DNA of 64,000 bases from Companilactobacillus kimchii DSM 13961 = JCM 10707 (GCF_001435445.1 NZ_AZDH01000009.1:98553-162552), one strand, 5' to 3'; shown: positions 17,171-26,823, counted from the stretch's first letter. A program made the numbers and translations. Notes: generated by a model from the letters alone, not told the origin.

Positions 17171-17839
17171 CTACTTATTTACTTTTTTAAGTTTGCCATC
17201 TTCAATTTGCCAAATGGAATCAACTAAATCAAGAATACGTTCATCGTGTGTCACCATCACGGCAGCTTTGTTTTGTTGGTGGACGGTTTCTTGGATAATC
17301 TGTACAACTTCACGACCACGTTTTGAATCCAGACTGGCTGTAGGTTCGTCAGCTAAGATCAAATCAGGTTGATTGATAAAGGCTCTAGCAATAGCGACAC
17401 GTTGTTTTTCACCACCAGAAAGGGCATTGGGATAACTGTTTAAACGATGTCCTAATCCTAATTGTTTGAGAATAGCAATAGCATCAGTTGGCTTCTTGTC
17501 AGAAATTTTTTGGATGAATTGTAGTTGCTCAGAAATTTTTAAATAAGGAATCAAATCAGAGTTTTGGAAAATAAAACCAATTTCGTTTAAACGAAGTTGA
17601 ATCTGTTGATTTTTCGAAAAATGACTAATATCTTGATTGTTCAACAAAACGGTTCCAGAACTAGGTGAAAGCAAGGCACCCATGATTGTAAGCAAGGTAC
17701 TTTTACCAGCACCACTAGGTCCCATAATTGCCGCAAATTCACCTTTTTTGACTTGAAAGGAAATATCTTTTAAAACCTCATTAACATTTTCCCCATCGGG
17801 ATAATTTTTGATAATATTTTTCAATTCTAAAACTGACAT
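17171..17839 (-). CDS. ABC transporter ATP-binding protein (HrtA/LolD-like)
   Basis: A 222-residue ATPase with Walker A GPSGAGKST, signature LSGGEKQR and Walker B LILADEPTASLD, followed by the H-loop VTHDE. It pairs with the FtsX-type permease immediately upstream; the start overlaps the permease stop by one base (TAATG). The pair resembles HrtAB-type exporters for haem or antimicrobial compounds, and the gene order permease-ATPase with a divergent TetR regulator supports an efflux role. The substrate is inferred only. Confidence 0.85.
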   Translation of the reverse strand: MSVLELKNIIKNYPDGENVNEVLKDISFQVKKGEFAAIMGPSGAGKSTLLTIMGALLSPSSGTVLLNNQDISHFSKNQQIQLRLNEIGFIFQNSDLIPYLKISEQLQFIQKISDKKPTDAIAILKQLGLGHRLNSYPNALSGGEKQRVAIARAFINQPDLILADEPTASLDSKRGREVVQIIQETVHQQNKAAVMVTHDERILDLVDSIWQIEDGKLKKVNK

Positions 17840-18891
17840 TAATTGTTACCTCCGATAGCGTTGATAGGGTCGATTTTGACAACTTTGATGAGTGAGAGAA
17901 GTGCACTCAAGAGGGCAATGATGAGAAATAGTAGTCCAGTCCCTAATAGAGTCGTTAGACTGAGACTAAATGGCATTGAAGCGGGCATTTTAAGTTTGAT
18001 CAGATAAGTTACCAAGAATGAGACAAGAATTCCACTTACGGACAATAGTCCCATTTCGGTTAAGATATGTCTGACTAAGTAGCCGGTCTTTGTTCCCAAG
18101 GCTTTGAGTGTCCCAAAGTCGCTGATTTTTTGTAGATTAATAATATAGAAGAAAACGGCCAGAACAAACAATGAAATGAGATATAGGAAACCAATCATCA
18201 AGTAAAGTGAACTCTGTTCGGCTGAATAACCAGGAATATTGTTAATTAAAGTCTGTTTACTAATAACTTGGTAACCAGATTTCTTAGTTAAATTCTTTTT
18301 TACTGCGATAGCGTTGAAACTGTTGGAGTCGGGTAGAATATTTTTTGCTTGTCGATTGTTTAGATAGATAACAGGTGAGTGTGAGTAAGACTCAGTATTA
18401 GTGAAACCAGCAATTTTGAAAGTTTTACCACTGTTTGAGTCCTTGAAACTGTCACCGACTTTGTAACCGTCAGATTCTAATTTACGACTGACATAGACTT
18501 GGTTGCTATCAGTCTTTTTAATAGATTTGGGAGCAAGAAAACTGTCCTGATTTATGACGAAGTAAGCAATGTCTGTTTTCTTGCTAGCATTGTTCTGTTT
18601 CTGAATAGTCATTTGAGCAACACTTAATTTTGTAACGTCGTTATGATATTTATTTTGGAAATTTTGCCAATCTTGTTCAGTTAATTTAGAGCGGTTTAAT
18701 CGAGCCTGTGATCCTTTTTGTAAGACAAAAGTTTCGGCAGGAGTATCTTTAATGGCTGAACCACTGTCGTTAGCCAAACCATTGGCTAGTCCCGTAATGA
18801 AGAGAACGAGGAAAACAATCAAAAAGATGATTAATCCTAATGCACTAAATTTCCATTTATCGTGTCTAAGTTCCCTTAAAGTTAAATACAT
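17839..18891 (-). CDS. ABC transporter permease, FtsX/HrtB-like
   Basis: A 350-residue permease with one N-terminal helix (FSALGLIIFLIVFLVLFITG), a roughly 190-residue extracellular domain and three C-terminal helices (about 230-345) with the FtsX-domain loop FGTLKALGTKTGYL. This four-helix MacB/HrtB layout usually acts as a mechanotransmitting exporter dimer. It is first in the operon with the ATPase and divergent from a TetR gene across an inverted repeat. HrtB is the closest named family that I recognise, but haem export is unproven. Confidence 0.82.
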   Translation of the reverse strand: MYLTLRELRHDKWKFSALGLIIFLIVFLVLFITGLANGLANDSGSAIKDTPAETFVLQKGSQARLNRSKLTEQDWQNFQNKYHNDVTKLSVAQMTIQKQNNASKKTDIAYFVINQDSFLAPKSIKKTDSNQVYVSRKLESDGYKVGDSFKDSNSGKTFKIAGFTNTESYSHSPVIYLNNRQAKNILPDSNSFNAIAVKKNLTKKSGYQVISKQTLINNIPGYSAEQSSLYLMIGFLYLISLFVLAVFFYIINLQKISDFGTLKALGTKTGYLVRHILTEMGLLSVSGILVSFLVTYLIKLKMPASMPFSLSLTTLLGTGLLFLIIALLSALLSLIKVVKIDPINAIGGNN

Positions 18892-18964
18892 GATATGTAC
18901 CTCCTTGACTAATGGCTATATAATATTAAGAAGATGCTTTGTGAACAATAAACAAAGTTATTAT

Positions 18965-18986
18965 TTTCGTGTCTTAATACACGAAA
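18965..18986. promoter_or_regulatory. Inverted repeat between TetR gene and ABC operon
   Basis: TTTCGTGT and ACACGAAA are perfect 8-base arms around CTTAAT. The position between the divergent promoters makes it the likely operator of the adjacent TetR regulator. It does not match the known lactococcal HrtR box (ATGACAC-N6-TGTCAT). Confidence 0.65.
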
Positions 18987-19019
18987 GTAGGAAAGTTGTG
19001 TAGTAAAGGAGGGGACAAG

Positions 19020-19574
19020 TTGAACGAGAATGATCGTCGAACTAGACGAACACAAAGATCGATCCGCGATAATTTCATTGATTTGATGTCAGTTATGCCA
19101 ATTGAAGAAATAACGATTCAAAAACTTACCGATAAAGCTGATATTAATCGTCGTACTTTTTATCTTCATTATGAAGATATTTATGATTTACTTCATAAGA
19201 CCGAAGATTTTGTCATGAATCGTTTTGGTGAAATACTGAAGGATTTCGAACCTCCCAATGAAGAAAGTGATATAGGGCCGCAATTCTTTAAGGTCGTCAT
19301 GTCTTACATTGAAGATAATCAAAAAATGATTGGTGTCTTGTGCCGTAACCCTGATTCAGAATTAATGCAAAAATTAATTCAGCTGACTGTTACTAATGGT
19401 CAGCAGGTGATTCCTTTTTCAAATCAAGAAGAAGCTGAATATATTTTGAATTATTGTTGTTGGGGAATGGTAGGAGTTTTGCACACGGCGATGCGTAAAA
19501 AAGATTTTGATATCACTAGATTGTCGAATTTAGCAGATAAATTGTTAATATCGACGATTGAAATTGATAAATAA
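19020..19574 (+). CDS. TetR/AcrR family regulator
   Basis: A 184-residue regulator with an N-terminal HTH (ITIQKLTDKADINRRTFYLHY, shown in short as DINRRTFYLHYEDIYDLL) and a C-terminal ligand/dimer domain of the TetR_C group seen in DhaS-like regulators. I choose TTG 19020, five bases after AAAGGAGGGG; an upstream in-frame start would contain that RBS. Divergent from the HrtBA-like transporter, with a palindrome between, so probably its repressor. Confidence 0.82.
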   Translation: MNENDRRTRRTQRSIRDNFIDLMSVMPIEEITIQKLTDKADINRRTFYLHYEDIYDLLHKTEDFVMNRFGEILKDFEPPNEESDIGPQFFKVVMSYIEDNQKMIGVLCRNPDSELMQKLIQLTVTNGQQVIPFSNQEEAEYILNYCCWGMVGVLHTAMRKKDFDITRLSNLADKLLISTIEIDK

Positions 19575-19609
19575 TAAATAATTTAATTAAAGAAAACGTT
19601 TTTAGGCTC

Positions 19610-19667
19610 TATGTATATAAATTCAAAAGTGTAGAATATAAAATTGTGCTTAATATGTATATAAATT
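19610..19667 (+). promoter_or_regulatory. Direct repeat upstream of the first APC permease
   Basis: TATGTATATAAATT occurs at 19610-19623 and again at 19654-19667, 44 bases apart (about four helical turns), directly before the RBS. It may be a tandem regulator site, although the AT-rich context weakens the case. Confidence 0.3.
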
Positions 19668-19681
19668 TATAGGAGCTTATT

Positions 19682-21304
19682 ATGGAAGATTTAGAACCAA
19701 AAAAGAACTATATAAGCTGGCCTATTCTTGCCTTAATGGATTTCGTTACCGTAATTGGTTTTGATGATTTAACTTATAACTTCCAAAACCAAGGTATGGG
19801 TGTTATCACTTCTTGGGTTATCATGTTATTTCTATATGTTATTCCATATTCATTAATGGTTGGTCAATTGGGATCAGTTTTCAATCATGAAGGTGGGGGA
19901 CTTACTTCATGGGTTCGTGGTACTAGTGGCGAATTTCTAGGTTACTTTACTGCGTGGACTTACTGGGCAGCTTCAATTCCTTATGTTGTTGATACTGCTA
20001 ATTCAATCGTTGTTGGACTCGGATGGGCTTACAACGGTAATGCCAAGATGCAAAGCCAAATGTCAAACGGCTGGTTTGCTTTTTGGACATTAGTAACTTT
20101 TATTGTCTTTATTTTTGTACAATCTCGTTTCAAACGCTCACTTGAAGTTTTGAGTACTATTGGTGGTATTGCCATGTTTGGAATGACTGTATTGTTTGTA
20201 TTGATGACTTTTGCCGGACTTGCTGCTGGTGGTCATATTGCAACACAACCAATGAATCTTCATACAATCGTACCTAAGTTTGATCTTCATTATCTAACAA
20301 CGATTGGTTTGTTGATTTATGCGGTTAATGGTGCCGAACTTATCGCACCTTTCGTTACAAAGATGCGTCATCCTAAGCGTGAATTCCCTAAAGCTATGAT
20401 TATGTTAGCCGTTATGACGGCCTTCTTGACTATCTTTGGTTCATTCTCATTAGGTGTGTTCTTTGATGGATTCAACTTACCAAATGACTTGAAGATGAAT
20501 GGTTCTTACTATGCATTCCAAGCCTTAGGTAAGCAATATCATATGGGTAATACTTTGATGTATATCTTTGCTTGGACTGAGGTATTTTACCTAGCGGCCT
20601 TACTAGCAGTTCTATTGGACGCTATGACAAGAATGTTGATTTCTGATACAGGTGCTAAGTACATGCCTAAGGTCTTACGTAAAACTAATTCCAATGGTCT
20701 ACCAGTTAATGGTTACTTATTAACTTGTGGCTTGAGTGCTTTCATCATGTTACTAGGTATTTTCTTACCAAGTATGAATGATATCTTTAATTGGCTACTA
20801 AACTTGAACGGAATCATTTCACCAGGTGTTACTTGCTGGATCTTCTTTGCTTTCATTAAGATCAGACAAGACAGTCAAAAATTCCCTTCAGATTATGTCT
20901 ATATTAAAAATGATAAATTAGCTCTAGCTGTCGGTTGGTGGTGCTTGATCATCACTGCCGTAGCTACAATCTTTGGTATCGGACCTCAAGATGTTAAGTT
21001 TGCTTCTTCAACATGGTGGTACGAATTAGTAATTAACTTCGTTGCCATTATCGTCTTGATTGGTTTAGGTGTTCTCTTGCCATATGTAACACGTCGTGAG
21101 GGTAGAAGTACAACTGGTTCAGCCTTTACTCGTTTACAATGGACAGGAATCCTTGCTGCTTTGTTCCTAACAATTGTTGGTGATTTGGCTCTAGGTGGTT
21201 CTAACTATGAACACAACATCGTTTCAATCGTACTTATCAGTGTAATCGGACTTGCTCTGGTTGTCGCTTTTGGTTGGAAGGAATACAATCTAAAAGAAGC
21301 ATAA
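19682..21304 (+). CDS. APC superfamily amino acid permease (first of tandem pair)
   Basis: A 540-residue permease with about 14 hydrophobic helices. The first helix region (LALMDFVTVIGFDDLTYNFQNQG, shortened) and the GGGLTSWVR loop match the APC amino acid/glutamate-GABA type permeases of lactobacilli. RBS AGGAGC. Followed by a terminator, then a close paralogue of 542 residues. It probably exchanges or imports an amino acid; neither specificity nor coupling ion is readable. Confidence 0.85.
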   Translation: MEDLEPKKNYISWPILALMDFVTVIGFDDLTYNFQNQGMGVITSWVIMLFLYVIPYSLMVGQLGSVFNHEGGGLTSWVRGTSGEFLGYFTAWTYWAASIPYVVDTANSIVVGLGWAYNGNAKMQSQMSNGWFAFWTLVTFIVFIFVQSRFKRSLEVLSTIGGIAMFGMTVLFVLMTFAGLAAGGHIATQPMNLHTIVPKFDLHYLTTIGLLIYAVNGAELIAPFVTKMRHPKREFPKAMIMLAVMTAFLTIFGSFSLGVFFDGFNLPNDLKMNGSYYAFQALGKQYHMGNTLMYIFAWTEVFYLAALLAVLLDAMTRMLISDTGAKYMPKVLRKTNSNGLPVNGYLLTCGLSAFIMLLGIFLPSMNDIFNWLLNLNGIISPGVTCWIFFAFIKIRQDSQKFPSDYVYIKNDKLALAVGWWCLIITAVATIFGIGPQDVKFASSTWWYELVINFVAIIVLIGLGVLLPYVTRREGRSTTGSAFTRLQWTGILAALFLTIVGDLALGGSNYEHNIVSIVLISVIGLALVVAFGWKEYNLKEA

Positions 21305-21616
21305 AATTATAAATTAAAGGATGTTCTGCTAACGTATGCATATGTTAGTGGGACATTTTTTTGTATATGATAAAAAATTTTTATATATCCAGTTCGTTGC
21401 TTTTATGGTAGAATATTTCGAGCTGCTAACTTTCCAAATTGTACACAAAATAGGCAACAGTTGCTGTTGCGGTCATGTCGGGGAAGTAAGCGCTTAAATT
21501 TTTTTATATTTTCGAATCATTTTTTAATTTATTTAGCAAAAAATATTGTATATTTTAAGTAACCGTTTGGTGAGTAAATTAAGAAAGTATGATTTATTTT
21601 CACTGAGGAAAACGCC
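21305..21616 (+). other. Intergenic region between the APC permeases, with terminator
   Basis: A terminator lies at 21321-21362 (ATGTTCTGCTAAC / GTTAGTGGGACAT, then a T run). The remainder is AT-rich leader for the second permease. It holds a weak cre-like AAGCGCTT (21488-21495) and no open frame of interest. Confidence 0.7.
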
Positions 21617-23245
21617 ATGACAGATTTAGGAACAAAGAAGAAGTATATTAGCTGGCCAGTGCTAGCTTTAATGGATTTTGTAACTGTAGTTGGATTCGAT
21701 GATTTAACCTACAATTTTCAAAATCAAGGAATGGGCGTCATTACGTCCTGGATCATCATGATTTTACTGTATGTTATTCCATATTCATTGATGGTGGGCC
21801 AATTAGGTTCAACTTTTGACGATGATGGTGGTGGATTAACATCGTGGGTCAGAGAAACTAGTGGAGAATTTTTAGGATACTTCGCGGCTTGGACGTATTG
21901 GGCTGCGTCGATTCCTTATGTCGTTGATACGGCAAATACAATTGCCGTAGCTATGGGCTGGGTCGTGAATGGTAATGATAGAATGCAATCACAAATGTCG
22001 AACAGTCATTTTGCACTATTTACATTATTAATTTTTATTTTCTTCATTATCATTCAATCACGATTTGAGCATTCGTTGGAAGTGCTGAGTACAATTGGTG
22101 GAATTGCCATGTTTGGAATGACGGTTCTCTTTGTAATAATGACTGTTACAGCTCTAATGATGGGTGGTCATATTGCGACTAAGCCATTAACTTTCCATAC
22201 GATTGTGCCTTCGTTCAATCTCCACTATTTAACAACTTTAGGATTTTTGATTTTTGCCATTAACGGAGCTGAAAGAATTGCTCCATTTGTAACGAAAATG
22301 CGTAACCCTAATAAAGATTTTCCTAAGGCTATGATTATGTTATCTGTTATGACAGGCTTTTTGACAATCTTTGGGTCATTCTCTTTAGGTGTTTTCTTTA
22401 ACGCCTATCATCTACCAGATGATTTGAAGATCAATGGCTCCTATTATGCTTTTCAAGCTCTAGGAAATAAATTTCATATGGGTAATACGTTGATGTACCT
22501 GTTTGCTTTTACGGAAATATTTTATTTAGCGGCTCTTCTAGCAGTATTATTGAACGCCATGACTAGAATGTTGATTTCCGATACTGGCAACAAATATATG
22601 CCAGAATTTTTAAGAAAAACTAACTCGGCTGGCTTGCCAATCAATGGTTACTTACTGACTGTTGGTTTAAGTGCCTTTATTATGTTTTTAGGTATTTTGC
22701 TACCCAATATGAAGGATATCTTCAATTGGTTATTGAATCTGAATGGAATCATCTCACCAGGAGTTACATGTTGGATCTTCTGGTCCTTTATTAAAGTTAG
22801 AATGAGAGATGATATCTATTCATCAGGATATGTTTATATTAAGAATAAAACCATGTCATTGATTGTTGGCTGGTGGTGTCTAGGTCTGACAGGTGTAGCG
22901 ACGATTGCTGCAGTCGGTCCACAGGATGTTGCTTTCGGATCTTCAATGTGGTGGTATGAATTAGTTATTAATTTTGTAGCCATATTTGTTTTAATCGGCT
23001 TAGGTTTTGTATTACCATACATAACAAAGAGAGAAAAGAGAAGCCAGACGGGTACAGCCTTTACCAGAGCTCAAAGAATTGGAATTTGGGTAACTGTCTT
23101 AGCAACTTTGCTTGGTGATTTGTATCTGGGAGATACTAATTTCAGTAGTAATATTGGTTATATCGTCTTATTGACAGCAATTGGCATCATTATGACTGTT
23201 GCTTTTGGTTGGCGTGAATATAATCTTAAAGAAAGTCTTGAGTAA
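21617..23245 (+). CDS. APC superfamily amino acid permease (second of tandem pair)
   Basis: A 542-residue paralogue of the previous gene, collinear over its full length (ISWPVLALMDFVTVVGFDDL; GGGLTSWVRETSGEF; NAMTRMLISDTGNKYMPEFLRK, each shortened). Differences cluster in the loops and C-terminal third, e.g. ERIAPFVTKMR here against ELIAPFVTKMR in the first copy, so the substrate range may have diverged. Its own promoter region lies upstream and a terminator follows. RBS GAGGAAAA. Confidence 0.85.
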   Translation: MTDLGTKKKYISWPVLALMDFVTVVGFDDLTYNFQNQGMGVITSWIIMILLYVIPYSLMVGQLGSTFDDDGGGLTSWVRETSGEFLGYFAAWTYWAASIPYVVDTANTIAVAMGWVVNGNDRMQSQMSNSHFALFTLLIFIFFIIIQSRFEHSLEVLSTIGGIAMFGMTVLFVIMTVTALMMGGHIATKPLTFHTIVPSFNLHYLTTLGFLIFAINGAERIAPFVTKMRNPNKDFPKAMIMLSVMTGFLTIFGSFSLGVFFNAYHLPDDLKINGSYYAFQALGNKFHMGNTLMYLFAFTEIFYLAALLAVLLNAMTRMLISDTGNKYMPEFLRKTNSAGLPINGYLLTVGLSAFIMFLGILLPNMKDIFNWLLNLNGIISPGVTCWIFWSFIKVRMRDDIYSSGYVYIKNKTMSLIVGWWCLGLTGVATIAAVGPQDVAFGSSMWWYELVINFVAIFVLIGLGFVLPYITKREKRSQTGTAFTRAQRIGIWVTVLATLLGDLYLGDTNFSSNIGYIVLLTAIGIIMTVAFGWREYNLKESLE

Positions 23246-23264
23246 TGTTCAAGGCTTTTTTTTA
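23233..23264 (+). terminator. Intrinsic terminator
   Basis: AAGTCTTGA pairs with TTCAAGGCTT, followed by T8. It overlaps the last codons of the second permease. Confidence 0.75.
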
Positions 23265-23323
23265 TAATCCAATAGTCCCTAATCAAAATATGATATTCTA
23301 TGACTAATAGGGAGGGGATTATT

Positions 23324-25117
23324 GTGTTTTATGATTTTTTGATTTTGACGCTGAAATTTGGAATATTATCATTCTTGCCAATGATTTTGGCAATAGTTTT
23401 TGATAAGAAACATACAGTTTTTTATGTGGGCTTACAGTTAGTCATTTTTTTGATTCAATATCTGTATGTGTTTATATTCTTACCGGGGACCTATTTGTAT
23501 AATGTGATTTTTTACAATCTTATTAATCTGTTGCTATGTACAATTATCTTTGGAATACTATTCTTAATTTTTAGCCCTAGTAAGTTTAGTGTTAGAAGTG
23601 CGCATGGTGGATCTAGTTTGAATCTCAAATATATTGCTAAACCAGGATTCGGTATTATTTTGGCATTAGTTATTGTGGTTGCATTGGGAATCATTGTTAA
23701 CATGGGACCTTTTGCTAAAGCAATCTCTAAGACAACAAACGTCCAACAGTCACAACAAGTAAAAGATGCACCGATGCCGGTAATTAGCTCCAGCAAGAAG
23801 GAAGTTCCGGTTGTTAATTCGAACAAAACTGTCAGCAGCCAGCTGCAAAATTCTCTTTCCAATGTTAAAAATTCAAACGTTTATAGCTTGAATCATTTAA
23901 GAGTTCAGTTTTATCATGGAAAATTAGTTTATATTGCGCCATTGGATTTTGAAGGTGATTTCTTTAGATATGTACACTATAAAAAAGTACCTGGATATTT
24001 TATTGTCGACGCGACCTCAAAGAATTCTCATCCAAAATTTGTAAAGAAAGATATGGCTTATACTCCATCAGCATATTTTGGACATGATGTTAACAGACGT
24101 ATTTATTCAGCAATTAAAGGTTCCAACCTAGTGCTTACAGGTGGAGATGCACAACTAGAGATCGATGAAAAAGGGAAGCCATACTATGTAAAAACACTTT
24201 ACAAAACCTATGGAATCACCAGATCGCCTAACTATAAAAAAACATGGTTAGGGATGGTTGATGCAGAAACAGGAAAGACACGAATCATTGAACAAAAGAA
24301 CGCTCCTAAATGGTTAGATGTGACATTTGATCCTGGTATTGCCTCAAGTAAAGTTGAATCCTTTAGCAGCGACAGAAATGGTTGGTGGAATGCTCATGGA
24401 ATCGGTGGCTCAAGAACCGGTGTTATGGAAGCTGTTGATGACGTGGGAACAGAAGGAATAAATAAAGAATTTACACCGATTTCTTATAAAGGTCAGGTAT
24501 ATTATTTTGCTTCAATGACAAGTAAGAATAAGAAGCAAACTTCTGTATTAGGGTATATTTATGTTAATGCCAGAAACGGTAAAACTTATTTCTATCGTGA
24601 AAAAGAAGATGCAATGACACCTAATAGAGCAAAGAGCCTCGCTGAAAATAGAATGAAGCAGACTCAATGGAAGGCAAGTATGCCGTTACTTTATAGAATT
24701 GATGGCAAACCAACTTGGATCGTTTCAATGATAGATTCAAATGGAGCATTTATGTCATACGTTTATCTTTTAGCGAATGGTAACGGAACTCAAAGTAGTG
24801 TTTCTGTAGGCAACGATGCCAAGACTACTTTGACAAAATATCGTGCATTAGTTTCCAATGGACTGACCACAGCTAGTTCATCCGATACAAGTGTTGAAAA
24901 AGTATTTAGTGGGACAGTCAAACGAGCAGTTATTGATGGCGACAATATTATTTTCCTATTGAATAATAGCGATAAAGTTTTCTATGCTTCAAGTAAGAAT
25001 GATCCTAAAAATGTCTTTGTGAGAGACGGCGACAACGTGAAATTCTCAGGGTCGGTATCAGAAAATACAGTTAATATCTCATCATCAGTAGCGATTAGTG
25101 GATTAGACGATAAGTAA
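23324..25117 (+). CDS. Unrecognised membrane-anchored extracellular protein
   Basis: A 597-residue protein. Residues 1-80 hold three hydrophobic helices, and a fourth (ILALVIVVALGIIVNMGPF) lies near residues 105-125. Then come a Ser/Val-rich linker and a roughly 450-residue outward-facing region. Within it, two segments of alternating strands (about 180-330 and 370-490) end in a small beta domain (about 525-590: VFSGTVKRAVIDGDNIIFLL). I choose GTG 23324 because GGGAGGGG lies seven bases before it, inside a longer frame. No catalytic motif or sorting signal. I do not recognise the family; a PepSY-like repeat fold is a guess. Confidence 0.6.
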   Translation: MFYDFLILTLKFGILSFLPMILAIVFDKKHTVFYVGLQLVIFLIQYLYVFIFLPGTYLYNVIFYNLINLLLCTIIFGILFLIFSPSKFSVRSAHGGSSLNLKYIAKPGFGIILALVIVVALGIIVNMGPFAKAISKTTNVQQSQQVKDAPMPVISSSKKEVPVVNSNKTVSSQLQNSLSNVKNSNVYSLNHLRVQFYHGKLVYIAPLDFEGDFFRYVHYKKVPGYFIVDATSKNSHPKFVKKDMAYTPSAYFGHDVNRRIYSAIKGSNLVLTGGDAQLEIDEKGKPYYVKTLYKTYGITRSPNYKKTWLGMVDAETGKTRIIEQKNAPKWLDVTFDPGIASSKVESFSSDRNGWWNAHGIGGSRTGVMEAVDDVGTEGINKEFTPISYKGQVYYFASMTSKNKKQTSVLGYIYVNARNGKTYFYREKEDAMTPNRAKSLAENRMKQTQWKASMPLLYRIDGKPTWIVSMIDSNGAFMSYVYLLANGNGTQSSVSVGNDAKTTLTKYRALVSNGLTTASSSDTSVEKVFSGTVKRAVIDGDNIIFLLNNSDKVFYASSKNDPKNVFVRDGDNVKFSGSVSENTVNISSSVAISGLDDK

Positions 25118-25153
25118 AAAATTGTTACAAGAAAAAATTTTAAGTACTAAGGA

Positions 25154-25197
25154 AACGTTCATATTGACCTATATAAGGTTGATACGGACGTTTTTTT
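25154..25197 (+). terminator. Intrinsic terminator
   Basis: AACGTTCATATTGACCT pairs imperfectly with AGGTTGATACGGACGTT and is followed by T7. Confidence 0.82.
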
Positions 25198-25254
25198 GAT
25201 ACGAAAATACGGAATTAAAATATTTGTTCAAAGCGAACAATCGAATTACCATTT

Positions 25255-25330
25255 AGTTTAAAGCAACAAGAAATTGATTCATGGCATTTCAATCAAATTT
25301 TCTTGTCGTGAAGGATGGTAATACAAATTT
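25255..25330. repeat. Short member of the ACAAGAAA hairpin element
   Basis: GCAACAAGAAATTGATT pairs with AATCAAATTTTCTTGTCGT around a 10-base loop. The sequence before it (CATTTAGTTTAAAG) and the ACAAGAAA/TTTCTTGT arms match the inner ends of the inverted repeats at 33317-33360 and 37497-37652. Together with the terminator before it, this accounts for most of 25118-25424. Confidence 0.6.
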
Positions 25331-25424
25331 GTCTTTACTAAACTATCTAGTTTTTAAAACTAGATTGAATAGTATTAATAATTATGATAAATTATATTTG
25401 TAATTATAAAAGGAGTGCGTGTTC

Positions 25425-25961
25425 ATGGATGAGTTACAAGAATGGTTAGACAAATTAGAAAATTATCGTTTACCTAGGTTTGAAGATCTACCTGAATTAG
25501 ATCTGTATCGTGATCAACTTTTAACTTTAGTTGATAAATATATTGGACCAATTTGGTTGGAGGACGGACCGGTAGTAACAACATCGATGGTCAATAATTA
25601 CGTAAAAAATGGACTATTGCCACATCCCATCAAGAAACGTTACACACGCGAACATTTGGCATATCTAATTGCGATAACTTTTTTAAAGCAAGTAGTATCG
25701 ATCAATGAGATTCAAGCAGGATTAGAAGTTCAAACCAATTTAAATGGTGGAATTGCTAAGGCCTTTGATTTCTTCTGTGATAAGCAAGAGCTGGCTTTAA
25801 AAATGTTAAATCATCGTGAAGAGGGACAAATCCTCTCAGAGAAGAATCAGTCGTCGGCCTACTTAATGGTTGAAATGGCCACAATGTCTTTTGCAACAAA
25901 ATTAATAACTAAGAAAATATTAATGATTGAAAGTAATAATCAAGACGAAAAGAGCGAATAA
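25425..25961 (+). CDS. DUF1836 domain-containing protein
   Basis: A 178-residue protein with the DUF1836 core: a MerR/HTH-like segment (TTSMVNNYVKNGLLPHPIKKRYTREHL, shortened) and a helical domain. I use ATG 25425, nine bases after AAAGGAG; a GTG two codons upstream is too close. The stop lies two bases before degV. DUF1836-DegV pairing is common in lactobacilli, so a regulator of fatty-acid or envelope functions is plausible but unproven. Confidence 0.8.
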   Translation: MDELQEWLDKLENYRLPRFEDLPELDLYRDQLLTLVDKYIGPIWLEDGPVVTTSMVNNYVKNGLLPHPIKKRYTREHLAYLIAITFLKQVVSINEIQAGLEVQTNLNGGIAKAFDFFCDKQELALKMLNHREEGQILSEKNQSSAYLMVEMATMSFATKLITKKILMIESNNQDEKSE

Positions 25962-25963
25962 AA

Positions 25964-26812
25964 ATGGAAAAGATTGCTGTGTTGGTAGATTCCTGCTGTG
26001 ATTTACCAAAAGAATACCGTGACAAAAATGGCGTTTATGAGTTACCAATGCAAATTGCTTATCATGACAAGACTTATCTTGATCGTGTCGACATTTCAGC
26101 TGAAGAAGTTTATGAACATCTTCCGGTTGAAATTCCTAAGACTTCATTGCCTTCGGGAGAATCAATCGAAAAGGCTTTGAATGAAATCGCCGAAGCTGGA
26201 TATACTCATATCATTTCAATTTCTGTTTCTTCAGGATTGAGTGGAACCTTTAATTTTCTCAAAGTGTTTTTAGATGATGATGATCGTTTCACAACGAGAT
26301 ATTTTGATACTAAGCAAGTAGCAATAGCCTCAGGTTTGATTGCAATTGGTGCTAAGAATTTGATAGATGCAGGAAAGAGCTTTGATGGAGTCGCTTCTAA
26401 AGTGGAGACTATGATTAAACATGCTGTTGTTTACTTCTGCATTCCAACACTGACTTATTTAAGAGCTGGTGGTAGAATCAGTGCCGCCGCTTCTGTAGTT
26501 GGTGGGATGCTAAAATTAGCACCTATTATCACTTGTAAAGAAGACGGTTCATATACTATTGCCGCTAAGGCACGAGGTATGAAAAAGGGCCAAAAGATGA
26601 TGTTAGACTTTGCCCAAAAATTTATCGGTGAAGATAAAAATTATCTAATCGGTATAGGACAAGGTGCCGATGAGGCTGGTGGTAAGAATATGCTAGATTT
26701 GTTACACGATAATGGCATCAAAGGCCAACAAGAATTTACTGAACAAGTTGGACCAGCTTTGGGTGTTCACACCGGACCTGGATTGATTGGGGTTGCGGTA
26801 GTTAAAATTTAG
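25964..26812 (+). CDS. DegV family fatty-acid-binding protein
   Basis: A 282-residue DegV/FakB-type protein. Visible family features are DSCCDLP at the N-terminus, TSLPSGE (about residues 63-69), SVSSGLSGTFNF (about 87-98) and LRAGGRIS (about 166-173). FakB proteins hold an acyl chain for the FakA fatty-acid kinase. Only the binding protein is present here. Tightly coupled to the DUF1836 gene and followed by a terminator. Confidence 0.88.
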   Translation: MEKIAVLVDSCCDLPKEYRDKNGVYELPMQIAYHDKTYLDRVDISAEEVYEHLPVEIPKTSLPSGESIEKALNEIAEAGYTHIISISVSSGLSGTFNFLKVFLDDDDRFTTRYFDTKQVAIASGLIAIGAKNLIDAGKSFDGVASKVETMIKHAVVYFCIPTLTYLRAGGRISAAASVVGGMLKLAPIITCKEDGSYTIAAKARGMKKGQKMMLDFAQKFIGEDKNYLIGIGQGADEAGGKNMLDLLHDNGIKGQQEFTEQVGPALGVHTGPGLIGVAVVKI

Positions 26813-26823
26813 TTTATAGACAT

